Part shown: positions 1-9,518 of the stretch, piece by piece
How positions within the stretch are numbered: the first letter of the stretch is position 1
Layout: each line of letters starts with the position of its first letter
DNA from: Flavobacteriales bacterium
GTDB lineage: Bacteria; Bacteroidota; Bacteroidia; Flavobacteriales_D; Crocinitomicaceae
Assembly: GCA_947449575.1 (NCBI GenBank)
Contig: CANFRV010000008.1
Span: 57,344 to 121,343, forward strand
Direction of reading: 5' to 3'
DNA length: 64,000 nt
Notes under the pieces: model-generated
What the model was told of the DNA's origin: nothing
Databases searched by the model: none
Seen by the model: the letters and a program-made list of their open reading frames with translations, nothing else
Position numbers and translations under genes: made by a program

Positions 1-996
1 AGGCTGACCATGAAAATTTCCAGCAGAAACCACCAAGTCTTCATCAGGAAAAATGGTCGGATTATCCGTCACAGCATTCACTTCGCGTTCAACGATTTCC
101 TTACAATGCAAAATCGCATCCAACGAAGCACCATGAACTTGGGGAATACATCTAAAAGAATACGGATCTTGAACATGCGCTTTTTCTTGCTTCGAGATTT
201 CACTACCTGCTAATAAATCACGCATAATTTTAGCAACAGCGATCTGGCCATTTTGCCTTCTAATTGCATTTACCGACACTCCAAATGGTTCAATTCTTCC
301 GTCATAACCTTCTAAAGAAATAGCCGCTATTTGATTGAACTGATTGAATAATTTTTCGGCATGACTAACACAGTAAGATGCGTAGGCGCTCATGAATTGT
401 GTTCCATTTAACAAGGCCAATCCTTCTTTTGATCGCAAAACAATTGGTTTCAGATTAAATCTTTCATTCATCGCTTTACTGGACATTTTTTCGCCATTTA
501 CATATACCTGTCCTTCGCCGATTAGTGGTAAAGACAAATGCGCCAGCGGAGCTAAATCGCCGGAAGCACCTAAACTCCCTTGTTGATATATAAGAGGAAG
601 AATATTGTTATTGAAGAAGAAAATCAATCGTTCCACTGTCTCAACTTGGACCCCAGAATGACCATGAGAGATACCAATAATTTTCAATAATATCATTCTT
701 TTCACCAATGCAGAAGGAACTTCTTCACCCGTTCCGCAAGCATGAGAAAGAACCAAATTCTTTTGCAATTGTTCTAGATCTTCAGTAGAAATAGCCGTAT
801 TGCACAGCGATCCAAACCCTGTATTGACGCCATACATTAAACGTTCACTTCTAGTAACTTTTTCGTCTAAATACGTTCTACATTTTTGGATAGCCGTTTT
901 TGCGCTTTCAGATAATTCAATTACATTATTTTCCTTTACTATTGCATCAATTTCAGCTAATGAAATCCATTCATTATTAATAATTCTTGTACTCAT
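1..996 (-). CDS. hutH: Histidine ammonia-lyase (3' part outside window)
   Basis: Histidine ammonia-lyase removes ammonia from L-histidine to give urocanate, the first step of histidine degradation, in the cytoplasm. I translated 332 residues on the minus strand from the ATG at 994-996; the frame stays open to the window edge, so the C-terminal third is missing. The Ala-Ser-Gly triplet that cyclises to the MIO electrophile is visible near residues 144-146 (context GSLGASGDLAPL), as are the family segments YGVNTGFG near residue 55 and SAGNFHGQP at the edge. It lies 63 bases downstream of hisS on the same strand and may be read through from it. Identification is firm. Confidence 0.95.
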   Translation of the reverse strand, partial: MSTRIINNEWISLAEIDAIVKENNVIELSESAKTAIQKCRTYLDEKVTRSERLMYGVNTGFGSLCNTAISTEDLEQLQKNLVLSHACGTGEEVPSALVKRMILLKIIGISHGHSGVQVETVERLIFFFNNNILPLIYQQGSLGASGDLAPLAHLSLPLIGEGQVYVNGEKMSSKAMNERFNLKPIVLRSKEGLALLNGTQFMSAYASYCVSHAEKLFNQFNQIAAISLEGYDGRIEPFGVSVNAIRRQNGQIAVAKIMRDLLAGSEISKQEKAHVQDPYSFRCIPQVHGASLDAILHCKEIVEREVNAVTDNPTIFPDEDLVVSAGNFHGQP

Positions 997-1059
997 TTGT
1001 CTTGCAGTTATTCCTTTTCAGAAGAAAAAGTAATTTATATAGTCTGTTTGGTACGCTAT

Positions 1060-2430
1060 TTAATTTTTTAATTTTTCAATCAATTCTTCCACAGATAATT
1101 CGAATTGATCTCCTGATTCCATATTTTTCAATTGAATAATTCCTTTCGCCATTTCTTCATCACCTACTATTGCAACATACTGAACACCTCGATCATTGGC
1201 ATATTTCATCTGTTTTTGCATTTTCGATTTTGAAGGATACAATTCGCAATCAATCCCTTTATTTCTGCATTGACGCACTAATTTCATGCAATATGCTTGT
1301 TCTATTTCACCAAAATTTACAAATAATAACGTTAAACCTAAATCTGTTTCTTTTGGAAAAAGATCTAATTCGGTCAATACATCATAAATTCTATCAGCAC
1401 CAAAAGAAATTCCAACACCAGACATTCCTGACATTCCGAACAGTCCCGTCAAATCGTCATATCTTCCACCCCCACAAATACTTCCCATGTTTACACCATT
1501 CGCTTTTACTTCAAAAATTGCCCCGGTGTAATAGTTTAAACCACGCGCCAGAGTGACATCAAATTCAACCTTTGCTTTCAAAGGCCCTAATTCAGTCACT
1601 TGATTTAAAACAAATTCAAGTTCTTCAATTCCTTTCAAACCAATTTCACTTTTCGCTAAAACGACTTTCATTTTCGCCAATGAATCAGCATTATTTCCCG
1701 TCATAGAAAAAAGAGGAGTAATCTTTTCGATAGCAGAAATGGAAACACCCTTTTCTATCAATTCTTTCATCACACCTTCCTCCCCTATTTTATCCAACTT
1801 GTCAATCGCAACGGTAATATCAATTATTTTATCTGATTCCCCGCTTACTTCTGCGATACCTGATAATATTTTTCGGTTATTGATTTTTACACTAAAATCA
1901 GGAATATTTAAAGCCGTAAGCACCTCATCGAACAACAAAATAAAATCAATTTCATAAACCAAAGAATCACTTCCGACAACGTCAGCATCGCACTGAAAAA
2001 ATTCCTGATAACGACCATGCTGCGGTCTATCAGCTCTCCAAACGGGTTGAATTTGATATCTTTTAAAAGGAAATGAAATGTCATTTTGGTGCTGCACAAC
2101 AAATCGCGCAAAAGGGACAGTTAGGTCATAGCGTAATGCTTTTTCAGCCAAAGAATTAGCAAAACGAGGTAAATTTCCAGTTTCTAAAGCAACCAGATCT
2201 GCTTTTTTCATTTTTTCGCCAGAATTCAAAATTCTAAAAATCAAACGATCACCCTCTTCGCCATATTTGCCTAATAATGTTTGAGATAATTCAAAAGAAG
2301 GCGTTTCAATTGGAGAAAAACCATACTTTTTAAAAAGCACTTTAATTGTATCAAAGATATACGTTCTTCGCGCTACTTCTAAAGGTAAAAAATCTCTTGT
2401 TCCTTTTGGAATGGACGGTTTTTGAGCCAT
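1060..2430 (-). CDS. hisS: Histidine--tRNA ligase
   Basis: Class II aminoacyl-tRNA synthetase that charges tRNA-His in the cytoplasm. The 456-residue length is normal. Class II motif 2 and the histidine-binding segments are recognisable ([12 protein letters not shown] near residue 100, [14 protein letters not shown] near 295, GGGRYDDL near 320), followed by motif 3 ([13 protein letters not shown]) and a C-terminal anticodon-binding alpha/beta domain. The N-terminus KGTRDFLP is typical and fixes the ATG at 2430. A Bacteroidota-type -7 box (TATCTTTG) lies about 20 bases upstream of the start on the minus strand. hutH follows on the same strand after a short gap. Confidence 0.97.
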   Translation of the reverse strand: MAQKPSIPKGTRDFLPLEVARRTYIFDTIKVLFKKYGFSPIETPSFELSQTLLGKYGEEGDRLIFRILNSGEKMKKADLVALETGNLPRFANSLAEKALRYDLTVPFARFVVQHQNDISFPFKRYQIQPVWRADRPQHGRYQEFFQCDADVVGSDSLVYEIDFILLFDEVLTALNIPDFSVKINNRKILSGIAEVSGESDKIIDITVAIDKLDKIGEEGVMKELIEKGVSISAIEKITPLFSMTGNNADSLAKMKVVLAKSEIGLKGIEELEFVLNQVTELGPLKAKVEFDVTLARGLNYYTGAIFEVKANGVNMGSICGGGRYDDLTGLFGMSGMSGVGISFGADRIYDVLTELDLFPKETDLGLTLLFVNFGEIEQAYCMKLVRQCRNKGIDCELYPSKSKMQKQMKYANDRGVQYVAIVGDEEMAKGIIQLKNMESGDQFELSVEELIEKLKN

Positions 2431-2451
2431 TATTATTCAATTATTTGATTG

Positions 2452-2459
2452 CAAAGATA
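2452..2459 (-). promoter_or_regulatory. Probable hisS promoter, -7 box
   Basis: The minus strand reads TATCTTTG, matching the Bacteroidota TAnnTTTG -7 element, about 20 bases before the hisS start. I see no well-placed TTG at -33, so the call rests on the -7 box and its position. Confidence 0.5.
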
Positions 2460-2704
2460 GTTTTAAAAAGTTGAATAGAGCTTGTTACAATTTGGGATTA
2501 TTTTATTTTGAAACATTGGCTTGGTTGATTCCACCCACAACACAATCACTATAAACCAATTTCAATTTTCACCATAATGATTTAGATCTAGTGAAAACAG
2601 TTCTCTTGTTGAACCAAAAGAAATAAAGCTAGATGTAAAATGTCGTAAATAATTGAAAAAAAATAGGAAATCAGGATTGAATAAAAACAGCTAAATACCT
2701 TTTA

Positions 2705-2740
2705 AAAGGCTGTAAAAAAATCAATTTTACAGCCTTTTTT
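2705..2740 (-). terminator. Terminator after the paaABC operon
   Basis: Inverted repeat of about 14 bp with a short loop (AAAAGGCTGTAAAA against TTTTACAGCCTTTT), flanked by T-runs on both strands. It sits about 12 bases past the paaC stop, so it should end the paa transcript. The rest of the 320-base gap between paaC and hisS shows no coding potential and no other structure I could support. Confidence 0.75.
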
Positions 2741-2751
2741 ATAGTTATTTA

Positions 2752-3501
2752 TTACCAGATTGCATCAGGATACTTACTTGGTAAAAATTGCATTTCTGTC
2801 AAAATATACCCCAAATTTTCTGAATGATATCCTTGTTTACCACCTTCAATTGTGAAATCATTCGTTGGAATTGTAAGATTTGACATTGTAAAAATTTCTT
2901 CCACTTTGGCTAACCAATTTTTCTTAATCAGCGATAAATCAACTCCTATTCCAGCTTTCAACATCTCGCTATCCGTATCATTTTCTAAGAAGAATTCGTG
3001 TGTATATTTCCAATACTTATTAATTGCAACCTGCGCTTTTTCTTGCGCCTCAACCGTTCCTTTTCCTAGTCGAAACATCCATTCTGAACTTCTTTTCAAA
3101 TGATATAAGACTTCTTTAATGGATTTATGCGCTATTCCCATTAAAAACTCATCTTTACTATTGCGCAATTCTGAAAAGAATTGTTGGTGAAAAACATCCG
3201 TAAAAAATTGTCGAACCATAATGTGCGCAAAATCATCATTTGGCATTTCTACTAAAATCACATTTAAGAAATCAGTTTCTTTTCTTCTGTAGACAATATC
3301 ATCACCTGTTCTGCCTTCATTTTCTTGTCTAGCAACTTCTATATACATTGATTCTGCTAATCCAATCAAATCTAGCGCCACGTTAGTATTCGCCAAATCC
3401 TCTTCTAAGAAAGGACCTTTACTGCAATATTCACTTAATCTATGACTAAGAATTAATGCATTATCAGCAATTTGTAAATAATATTTTAATTTCGCTTCCA
3501 T
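2752..3501 (-). CDS. paaC: Phenylacetyl-CoA 1,2-epoxidase subunit PaaC
   Basis: PaaC is the ferritin-like structural partner of PaaA in the multicomponent monooxygenase that epoxidises phenylacetyl-CoA in aerobic phenylacetate degradation. The 249-residue protein is all-helical as expected and shows family segments near its N-terminus (ADNALILSHRLSEYC) and middle (ALDLIGLAESMY). It is the third gene of a minus-strand operon with paaB 9 bases upstream and paaA before that. A strong terminator follows directly, so paaD and paaE, often next in such operons, are not here. Confidence 0.93.
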   Translation of the reverse strand: MEAKLKYYLQIADNALILSHRLSEYCSKGPFLEEDLANTNVALDLIGLAESMYIEVARQENEGRTGDDIVYRRKETDFLNVILVEMPNDDFAHIMVRQFFTDVFHQQFFSELRNSKDEFLMGIAHKSIKEVLYHLKRSSEWMFRLGKGTVEAQEKAQVAINKYWKYTHEFFLENDTDSEMLKAGIGVDLSLIKKNWLAKVEEIFTMSNLTIPTNDFTIEGGKQGYHSENLGYILTEMQFLPSKYPDAIW

Positions 3502-3510
3502 ACTAAGAGA

Positions 3511-3822
3511 TTACATATTTTTAAGACCTTCTGGCATTTCGTAAAAAGTTGGATGACGATAGACCTTATCATTCGATGGGTCGAAGAAATATCCTTCTTC
3601 ACTTGGAGAAACAGCCACAATTTCTTTACTTTTCACAACCCATAATCCAGTCCCTTCGCCTCTTCTTGTGTAGGTGTCTCTTGCGTTGTCAATTGCCATT
3701 TCACGGTCATATGCATGAATTGATCCAGCATGTTTGAACGATTGTCCAGCCTTGCTCTGAATAAAAACTTCCCATAATTCACCTTGCGTATCTTTATTTT
3801 CCATTGTATTATCGTTTACCAT
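3511..3822 (-). CDS. paaB: Phenylacetyl-CoA 1,2-epoxidase subunit PaaB
   Basis: Small structural subunit of the phenylacetyl-CoA epoxidase complex. The 103 residues contain the family signature: LWEVFIQSKAGQSFKHAGS, then ARDTYTRRGEG, then a C-terminal FYEMPEGLKNM. It lies between paaA (15-base gap) and paaC (9-base gap). The ATG at 3822 is used; an internal Met at residue 7 is an alternative start that would remove only a non-conserved leader. Confidence 0.93.
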   Translation of the reverse strand: MVNDNTMENKDTQGELWEVFIQSKAGQSFKHAGSIHAYDREMAIDNARDTYTRRGEGTGLWVVKSKEIVAVSPSEEGYFFDPSNDKVYRHPTFYEMPEGLKNM

Positions 3823-3837
3823 TATCTTTCAGTTGAA

Positions 3838-4776
3838 CTATTTTTGAAAACCACTTACAAAAGCACTCTCTCTCACCCAAGCACCTTCTGTATGCGCTTT
3901 AATATGATGCGCTAATCTTTGTTCATTGCAAGGTCCATTTCCATTCACATTTTTCCAGAAATCATCCCAATTAATATCACCCGATTTATACGTACCATCC
4001 TCTAATAAGACCAAATTGTTATCTGGAATTTTTAAACCGATTAATTCAGCTTGAGGAATCGTTTTATTAATAAATTTTTCACGCAGATAATCATTTGTTT
4101 CTCTTTTTATTTTCCATCTCATCGCATTCCCAGTTCTTGGAGAATCAGAGTCATGCGGTCCAAACATCATCAGAGAAGGCCACCACCAGCGATTCAAAGC
4201 ATCTTGCGCCATTTCTTGCTGATCTTTCGTACCTTCCATCATTTTCCACATAATTTCATATCCTTGACGTTGGTGGAAAGACTCCTCTTTGCAAATTCTA
4301 ACCATTGCTCTTGCATAAGGTCCATAGGAAGTTTTTTGCAAAGAAACTTGATTAGTGATAGCAGCTCCATCTACCAGCCATCCAATTGCGCCCATATCAG
4401 CCCAGTTCAAAGCAGGTGAATTAAAAACAGAAGAATATTTTGCTTTTCCTTCATGCAGCCATTGAATGTATTGTTCACGAGTAACCCCTAATGTTTCCGC
4501 TGCGCTGTATAAATACAAACCGTGTCCAGCTTCATCTTGAATTTTAGCAAGTAATATTTTTTTACTTCTTAAAGAAGGTGCTCTTGTTATCCAATTTCCT
4601 TCCGGCTGCATTCCAATAATCTCAGAATGTGCATGTTGTGAAATCTGACGAATAAGATGATTCCGATATTCATCGGGCATCCAATCAAGTGGTTCTATCT
4701 TTTGTTCAGCATTTATTTTAGCCTCAAACTCTACAAGTAATTCTTCTTTCGAAAGTGCAGTAATATTCATAAGCAA
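3838..4776 (-). CDS. paaA: Phenylacetyl-CoA 1,2-epoxidase catalytic subunit PaaA
   Basis: Catalytic diiron subunit that inserts one oxygen atom into the aromatic ring of phenylacetyl-CoA. Length is 312 residues, normal for PaaA. Carboxylate/histidine iron-ligand motifs of the ferritin-like fold are visible: [14 protein letters not shown] (ExxH) in the N-terminal half and [11 protein letters not shown] (ExxH) near the middle. It is first in the paaABC operon and divergent from the ACMSD-type gene; the shared 280-base intergenic region holds palindromes that could be operators. A second Met two codons in is an alternative start. Confidence 0.95.
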   Translation of the reverse strand: MLMNITALSKEELLVEFEAKINAEQKIEPLDWMPDEYRNHLIRQISQHAHSEIIGMQPEGNWITRAPSLRSKKILLAKIQDEAGHGLYLYSAAETLGVTREQYIQWLHEGKAKYSSVFNSPALNWADMGAIGWLVDGAAITNQVSLQKTSYGPYARAMVRICKEESFHQRQGYEIMWKMMEGTKDQQEMAQDALNRWWWPSLMMFGPHDSDSPRTGNAMRWKIKRETNDYLREKFINKTIPQAELIGLKIPDNNLVLLEDGTYKSGDINWDDFWKNVNGNGPCNEQRLAHHIKAHTEGAWVRESAFVSGFQK

Positions 4777-4810
4777 TTATTTTTATTAGTAATTTACAGA
4801 CAATATTGCT

Positions 4811-4834
4811 ATCGCGATATAAATTTACGTAAAT
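4811..4834. promoter_or_regulatory. Palindromes upstream of paaA, candidate operator
   Basis: Two close palindromes lie 35-60 bases upstream of paaA: ATCGCGAT at 4811-4818 and the 12-bp perfect palindrome ATTTACGTAAAT at 4823-4834. In this AT-rich background the central CG steps stand out. They are placed where a repressor of the paa operon could bind. No regulator gene is nearby, so the role is inference. Confidence 0.3.
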
Positions 4835-5035
4835 CCATTTAAATTGCAACGTTTTGTTAATATAAATCAAAACTATTTACTTTTAAATTATAACACGTGT
4901 AAAGAGTTTTCAAACCTTAAAAACGAACGTTCTGATGTATTTAACCTTAAAATCATGAGGTATTTCACTCAACGATCCGATTGTTTGAATTTCACGTATT
5001 TTCTATTTTTACGTCAAAAAAATTAAAAAAATCAG

Positions 5036-5043
5036 TATTTTTG
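5036..5043 (+). promoter_or_regulatory. Probable promoter -7 box of the ACMSD-type gene
   Basis: TATTTTTG matches the Bacteroidota TAnnTTTG -7 element and lies 13 bases before the ATG at 5057, implying a very short leader. Confidence 0.5.
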
Positions 5044-5056
5044 AAAAAAAAATAGA

Positions 5057-6064
5057 ATGTTAAAAATTGATATGCATACCCACATTATACCTAAACACTT
5101 GCCCGATTGGACAAAAAAATTTGGGTATGGTGACTTTATTTTCTTAAATCACAACGATAATAAAACTGCTGACATGATGCAGGGTGGGCAATTTTTTAGA
5201 AGAATTGAAGAAAATTGTTGGGATGAAAATATCCGTATCACTGAATATGAAAATTTTCATACGCAAGTTCAAGTAGTCTGCACAATTCCAGTGATGTTTG
5301 CATACAATGCCAAAACAAAAGATTGCGTTGAAATGTCTCAATTTTTGAATGATCATATTGCTGATTTAGTTGTTCGATACCCTAAAAAATATATAGGTTT
5401 AGCTACAATTCCGATGCAAGATGCGGATGCTGCGATACGAGAATTGGAAAGAGCAAAATCGATTGGATTAGTCGGAATTCAAATCGGCTCAAATATAAAT
5501 GATGAAAATTTAGGCGAAGAAAAATTCTTTTCTATTTTTGAAGCGTGTGAGCGTTTAGGAATGGCAATTATGATTCACCCCTGGCAAATGATGGGCTTTG
5601 ACAGCATGAAAAAATACTGGCTTCCCTGGTTAGTAGGTATGCCTGCCGAAACATCAAGAGCTGCTTGTTCCATGATTTTTTCTGGAATTTTAGAAAAATT
5701 ACCCAAATTACGTATTTGCTTTTCCCATGCAGGAGGTTCTTTTTTACCGACATTAGGAAGGATCGAACATGGATTTAATTGTCGCCCAGATCTTGTGGCG
5801 ATCGATAATCCTGTGAATCCGAGAGAATATTTAGGGAAATTTTGGGTAGATAGTATTACACATGACATCGATTTATTGAAGTACATTTTAAACATGCAAG
5901 GAAGTAAACGTGTTTGTTTGGGCAGTGATTACCCATTTCCTTTGGGCGATATGGAAATCGGTAAATTCATCGAAGAAAGTGATTTAAATCCTGCAGTTAT
6001 TGAAGATATTTTTGCGAATTCAACCCTTGAATGGCTAGGGCTCGATAAAAAAATGTTTCTTTAA
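5057..6064 (+). CDS. 2-amino-3-carboxymuconate-6-semialdehyde decarboxylase (ACMSD)
   Basis: Zinc-dependent amidohydrolase-fold decarboxylase that turns ACMS into 2-aminomuconate semialdehyde in tryptophan/kynurenine degradation, diverting carbon from quinolinate. The 335 residues match animal and bacterial ACMSD closely throughout. Visible features are the metal-binding HTH near residues 7-9, ENCWD near 54, the active-site IHPWQMMG near 173, KYWLPWLVGMPAET near 190, CFSHAGG near 223 and GSDYPFPLG near 293 carrying the metal Asp. It is divergent from paaABC. No other kynurenine-pathway genes are in the window. Confidence 0.92.
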   Translation: MLKIDMHTHIIPKHLPDWTKKFGYGDFIFLNHNDNKTADMMQGGQFFRRIEENCWDENIRITEYENFHTQVQVVCTIPVMFAYNAKTKDCVEMSQFLNDHIADLVVRYPKKYIGLATIPMQDADAAIRELERAKSIGLVGIQIGSNINDENLGEEKFFSIFEACERLGMAIMIHPWQMMGFDSMKKYWLPWLVGMPAETSRAACSMIFSGILEKLPKLRICFSHAGGSFLPTLGRIEHGFNCRPDLVAIDNPVNPREYLGKFWVDSITHDIDLLKYILNMQGSKRVCLGSDYPFPLGDMEIGKFIEESDLNPAVIEDIFANSTLEWLGLDKKMFL

Positions 6065-6104
6065 CAAGCAGTTACTAAATTTCAATAATTTCCTGACTTT
6101 TCCA

Positions 6105-6112
6105 TATCTTTG
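6105..6112 (+). promoter_or_regulatory. Probable promoter -7 box of the cysteine desulfurase gene
   Basis: TATCTTTG, a perfect TAnnTTTG element, lies 16 bases before the ATG at 6129. The leader must be very short, which supports ATG 6129 over the TTG one codon upstream. Confidence 0.5.
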
Positions 6113-6128
6113 TAAAAAAATATTTTTG

Positions 6129-7268
6129 ATGCGTGTATATTTAGACAATGCTGCCACAACTCCTGTTGCTCCTGAGGTGATTGACGTAATGGTTCCAATT
6201 TTAACAAATGATTTCGGAAATCCTTCTTCTATACATTCGTATGGTCGACATGTCAAAGGATTTGTAGAAACTTCTAGAAAAACAATTGCCAAGCATTTAA
6301 ATTGTCATTCCTCTGAGATAATATTCACCTCTGGAGGAACCGAAGCAGATAATATGGCTTTGTATTCTTCTGTTCATAAAATGGAGGTAAAACATATCAT
6401 CACGTCACGAATTGAGCATCACGCAATTCTTCACACCGCTGAAGCGATTGAAAAAGAAGGTCTTGCAACAATTAGCTATGTGCAGGTTGATTCTAAAGGG
6501 AATGTTGATTTGGCTAATTTGGAAACATTACTTCAAACTCAAGAGAAAACATTGGTTTCCTTGATGCATGCAAATAATGAAATTGCAACGCTCCTACCGC
6601 TTGAAAAAGTAAGTCAGCTGTGTAAAAAATACAATGCTTTATTTCATTCTGATACGGTTCAATCAATTGGTCATTACCCTTTTGATTTGCAAGAACTTGA
6701 TATTGATTATTTATCGGGGGCAGCGCATAAATTTCATGGTCCAAAAGGCGTTGGATTCTTGTATATAAATAAAAAAATAAATGGTTCCGCTTTCATTCAC
6801 GGTGGCTCGCAAGAAAGAGGTTTACGTGGAGGAACGGAAAATGTATCCGGAATTACTGGGTTAGCGACAGCACTTGATTTGGCCTATGAAGGACTTTCAG
6901 AACATCAAGTACATGTTCAATCCTTAAAAAATCATATGATTGATCAATTAAAAAAATCAATCCCAGATGTCTATTTTCATGGTGAAATAGAAGCTTCAAA
7001 AAGTTTATATACTGTTCTAAATGTTAGTTTTCCGAATACAGAAAAAACAGGAATGCTATTATTCACGATGGATTTGAAAGGTGTTGCCTGCAGTGGTGGC
7101 AGCGCTTGCTCTTCTGGAGCTCTAGGAGGTTCTCACGTATTAGCAGGAATTAATTCTGATGCTAATCGTCCCAATATTCGTTTTTCATTTTCAAGATATA
7201 CTACGCTGGAAGAAGTGGATTATGCTTTGGTAATGCTGATGGAAGTATTCGAAGTTAAAAAGGATTAA
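6129..7268 (+). CDS. Cysteine desulfurase, NifS/IscS-like
   Basis: PLP-dependent class V aminotransferase that releases sulfur from L-cysteine for Fe-S clusters or tRNA thiolation. Translation gives 379 residues from the ATG at 6129. The N-terminal MRVYLDNAATTP is diagnostic. The PLP lysine lies in SGAAHKFHGPKG near residue 204, and the sulfur-accepting cysteine in ACSGGSACSSGA near 325. It is monocistronic here: no iscU or suf genes lie beside it, so the sulfur acceptor cannot be deduced. Confidence 0.93.
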   Translation: MRVYLDNAATTPVAPEVIDVMVPILTNDFGNPSSIHSYGRHVKGFVETSRKTIAKHLNCHSSEIIFTSGGTEADNMALYSSVHKMEVKHIITSRIEHHAILHTAEAIEKEGLATISYVQVDSKGNVDLANLETLLQTQEKTLVSLMHANNEIATLLPLEKVSQLCKKYNALFHSDTVQSIGHYPFDLQELDIDYLSGAAHKFHGPKGVGFLYINKKINGSAFIHGGSQERGLRGGTENVSGITGLATALDLAYEGLSEHQVHVQSLKNHMIDQLKKSIPDVYFHGEIEASKSLYTVLNVSFPNTEKTGMLLFTMDLKGVACSGGSACSSGALGGSHVLAGINSDANRPNIRFSFSRYTTLEEVDYALVMLMEVFEVKKD

Positions 7269-7488
7269 TTTCTCTCAAATAATAATAAAGTCCACGTTTT
7301 ATGATCTGAAAAATTACTGTAAATAACTAGTAATAAAATAATTAACTTTATTTAAAGAAAGATTCATGGTTTTAAAACATCATATTATCATTTTTGTAAA
7401 TATATTCGTAATAATAAACGTGCATTGAGTTGTTTGGCATAGTAAAAAACCAATATTTAAGAAACAGTCTAGATTTTTTATTATTTCC

Positions 7489-7496
7489 TATTTTTG
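7489..7496 (+). promoter_or_regulatory. Probable promoter -7 box of the small lipoprotein gene
   Basis: TATTTTTG matches TAnnTTTG and lies 18 bases before the ATG at 7515. The 220 bases between the desulfurase stop and this box show nothing else I can support. Confidence 0.45.
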
Positions 7497-7514
7497 CACT
7501 TAAACTCTTAGGCC

Positions 7515-7814
7515 ATGAAAAAATTCCTACCTTTTATAATTTTAACTTTTGTGTATTCATCATGCTCTAACCCTGAAATTGAAAAAGATGCTAAACGGGT
7601 AGCAGAACTAACGTGTCGGTCTCAAAAATTAATTGTACAATCGAAAAACTCCGATTTCAACTCAGATGAATATCCGCAATTGGTAGAGGAGAGTGAAAAA
7701 ATAAGTACTGAGGCACAAAATCTACTTTCAGAAATGCAAGGTAAATATCTTGCTGATAGCGAACAAGAACAATTTTTCCAAGCCTACACTGATGAACTAG
7801 AAAAATGTAAATAA
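7515..7814 (+). CDS. Small predicted lipoprotein, unknown function
   Basis: Encodes 99 residues with a short basic start, a hydrophobic stretch and a lipobox-like end (VYSSC, Cys at about residue 17), so it should be exported and lipid-anchored. The mature part is charged and mostly helical, with no recognised domain. A -7 box lies just upstream and the gene stands alone before the glycosyltransferase. The family is not recognised. Confidence 0.7.
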   Translation: MKKFLPFIILTFVYSSCSNPEIEKDAKRVAELTCRSQKLIVQSKNSDFNSDEYPQLVEESEKISTEAQNLLSEMQGKYLADSEQEQFFQAYTDELEKCK

Positions 7815-7895
7815 ATTTCAAGTAACAAATGGAGACGAACAGTTTCCTCTTTTTTACACTAAAAAAATAAATACTCCAATACTCATTTTTCAAAC

Positions 7896-9029
7896 TTGCC
7901 GAAAGAAAAAAAACATATCTTAATTTTAAGTTCTTGGTATCCCACCTTAAACGAGCCATTACTTGGCAATTTCGTGAAAAGGCAGGCGGAATTACTGTCG
8001 ACAAAATTTCAAGTCACAGTGCTCATTACAAAAGCTGACAGTGCTTTTAAAAAACGTGAGATTTCAGATAAAAAGAATGGTTTTTTAAGAGAAATAGTAG
8101 TTTATTATCCGAAAGCTAGCACTATTTTACAGAAAATCCTGCGGGAGAAAAAAGCTTTTAAAAAAGGTTTAGAATTAATAACTGAGGTCGATTTAATTCA
8201 TGGCCACGTATTATTACCGAAAGGATTTCAATTCATTACAGCTAAAAAATATTTCAATTGCCCTTTATTGGTCACTGAACATGGATCCTATTTTAGACCG
8301 GAGCTAAGAGAAAAAAGAACCTTTTTAGAAAAACTAATCCTGAGAAATATTAAGCATAAAATTGATCAATTAACCTGCGTTTCTGAATTTTTAAAACGTG
8401 ATTTACAAGTAGACTTCCCTTCTACTGATATTAAAATTCTGCCGAATCACGTTGCAATTCAATCCTTTAAACCAGAAATTAAATTAAAAAGTAAAAAAAA
8501 GGAATTTCTTCATATTTCGACATTAGATGAGCAAGTGAAAAATCCAAAAGGAATAATCGATGCTTGTTTAACCCTTCTTCAAGACGGAGAAATTAATTTT
8601 CATTTAACAATTATTAGTGATGAACCATTTCAAAAGTGGGAAAACTACGTAAAAGATCATCAATTGGATGAATACATTACATTTCTGGGACCATTGGAAT
8701 GGACAGATCTTGTCCAATACTATCAAAGATCAGATGCGTTTATCTTATTCTCATCCTACGAAACATTCTCCATCGTGCTCGCAGAATCTTGGGCGTGTGG
8801 CGTTCCAACCATCACCACATCAGTAGGAATTGGGAATAACATTTCATCTTCGTTGGGAATACAAATTGAAAAAAATAATACGCATGATTTAGCGGCAGCG
8901 ATGCAAAAAGTGATACAGGAGGAAATTTCATTTGATCCACATGTAATTTCAGCGTACGCTCAACAATATTCGGAACAAAATATCCTGTTAACTTTTGAAA
9001 AACTTCTCTTTAATTTAGTAAAACAATGA
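7896..9029 (+). CDS. GT4-family glycosyltransferase
   Basis: A 377-residue GT-B-fold glycosyltransferase. The N-terminal domain begins HILILSSWYPT, with PLLGNFVKRQAELL typical of family-4 enzymes. The C-terminal Rossmann half contains FLGPLEWTDLVQYYQRSDAFILFSSYETFSIVLAESWACGVP, split over residues 265-310, which carries the EX7E-type donor-binding motif (E298 region). The start is a TTG at 7896, chosen because the conserved N-terminus follows at once. It overlaps the next gene by 4 bases (ATGA), so the two are probably co-translated. The sugar substrate is unknown. It does not look like BshA even though bshB1 is close. Confidence 0.85.
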   Translation: MPKEKKHILILSSWYPTLNEPLLGNFVKRQAELLSTKFQVTVLITKADSAFKKREISDKKNGFLREIVVYYPKASTILQKILREKKAFKKGLELITEVDLIHGHVLLPKGFQFITAKKYFNCPLLVTEHGSYFRPELREKRTFLEKLILRNIKHKIDQLTCVSEFLKRDLQVDFPSTDIKILPNHVAIQSFKPEIKLKSKKKEFLHISTLDEQVKNPKGIIDACLTLLQDGEINFHLTIISDEPFQKWENYVKDHQLDEYITFLGPLEWTDLVQYYQRSDAFILFSSYETFSIVLAESWACGVPTITTSVGIGNNISSSLGIQIEKNNTHDLAAAMQKVIQEEISFDPHVISAYAQQYSEQNILLTFEKLLFNLVKQ

Positions 9030-9472
9030 ACAAAATAGAAGTGCACCAAGCGATATGTCAACACTTGCAAAAAAGAATTGATGGATTAACCGACATATTA
9101 AAAGAAACATACGAGGCCACTGCAAATGATTCAAAAAGTTCAGCTGGTGACAAGCATGAAACTGCCATTTCAATGGCGCAATTGGAGCAAGAAAAACTTA
9201 CGAATCAAATCAATGATTATTTAGCATTACGAGTATCTTTATTTAAAATAAATCCAGAAAAAGCGTCCTCAAAAATTGAATTAGGCAGTTTAGTGGAAAC
9301 AAATAATGGATGGTATTACTTTTCGGTTGGATTGGGTGTTTTTCAAGTGGGAGAAATAACTGTATTCGCAATCAACCCCTTTGCACCGATTGGAAAACTA
9401 CTTACCGGAAAAACACTGAATGAAAGTATTAACTTCAATGGAAATATTACCACTATATTTTCGATTTCATAA
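9026..9472 (+). CDS. GreA/GreB C-terminal-like small protein, unknown role
   Basis: The 148-residue product starts with a helical, acidic-basic stretch (KRIDGLTDILKETYEATANDSKSSAGDKHETAI, residues 15-47) resembling the coiled coil of a Bacteroidota family distantly related to transcript-cleavage factors. A beta-rich C-terminal part follows, with IGKLLTGKTLNES, a segment typical of GreA/B C-terminal folds. It overlaps the glycosyltransferase stop by 4 bases. Public annotations of this family are inconsistent, so I make no functional claim. Confidence 0.7.
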   Translation: MNKIEVHQAICQHLQKRIDGLTDILKETYEATANDSKSSAGDKHETAISMAQLEQEKLTNQINDYLALRVSLFKINPEKASSKIELGSLVETNNGWYYFSVGLGVFQVGEITVFAINPFAPIGKLLTGKTLNESINFNGNITTIFSIS

Positions 9473-9518
9473 AAGAGAATAATTCCAAAATAGTGCAGAT
9501 AATAAATCCTATTATCGC

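Noticed and set aside
1170..1556. 128-residue plus-strand ORF inside hisS
   Set aside because: Antisense shadow of a highly conserved gene; composition unlike a real protein.
4051..4419. 122-residue plus-strand ORF inside paaA
   Set aside because: Antisense shadow of paaA; rich in His/Ser/Arg as expected for an antisense frame.
7896..9029. Glycosyltransferase as BshA, given bshB1 nearby
   Set aside because: The N-terminal sequence and motifs do not match BshA, and the gene is convergent with bshB1.
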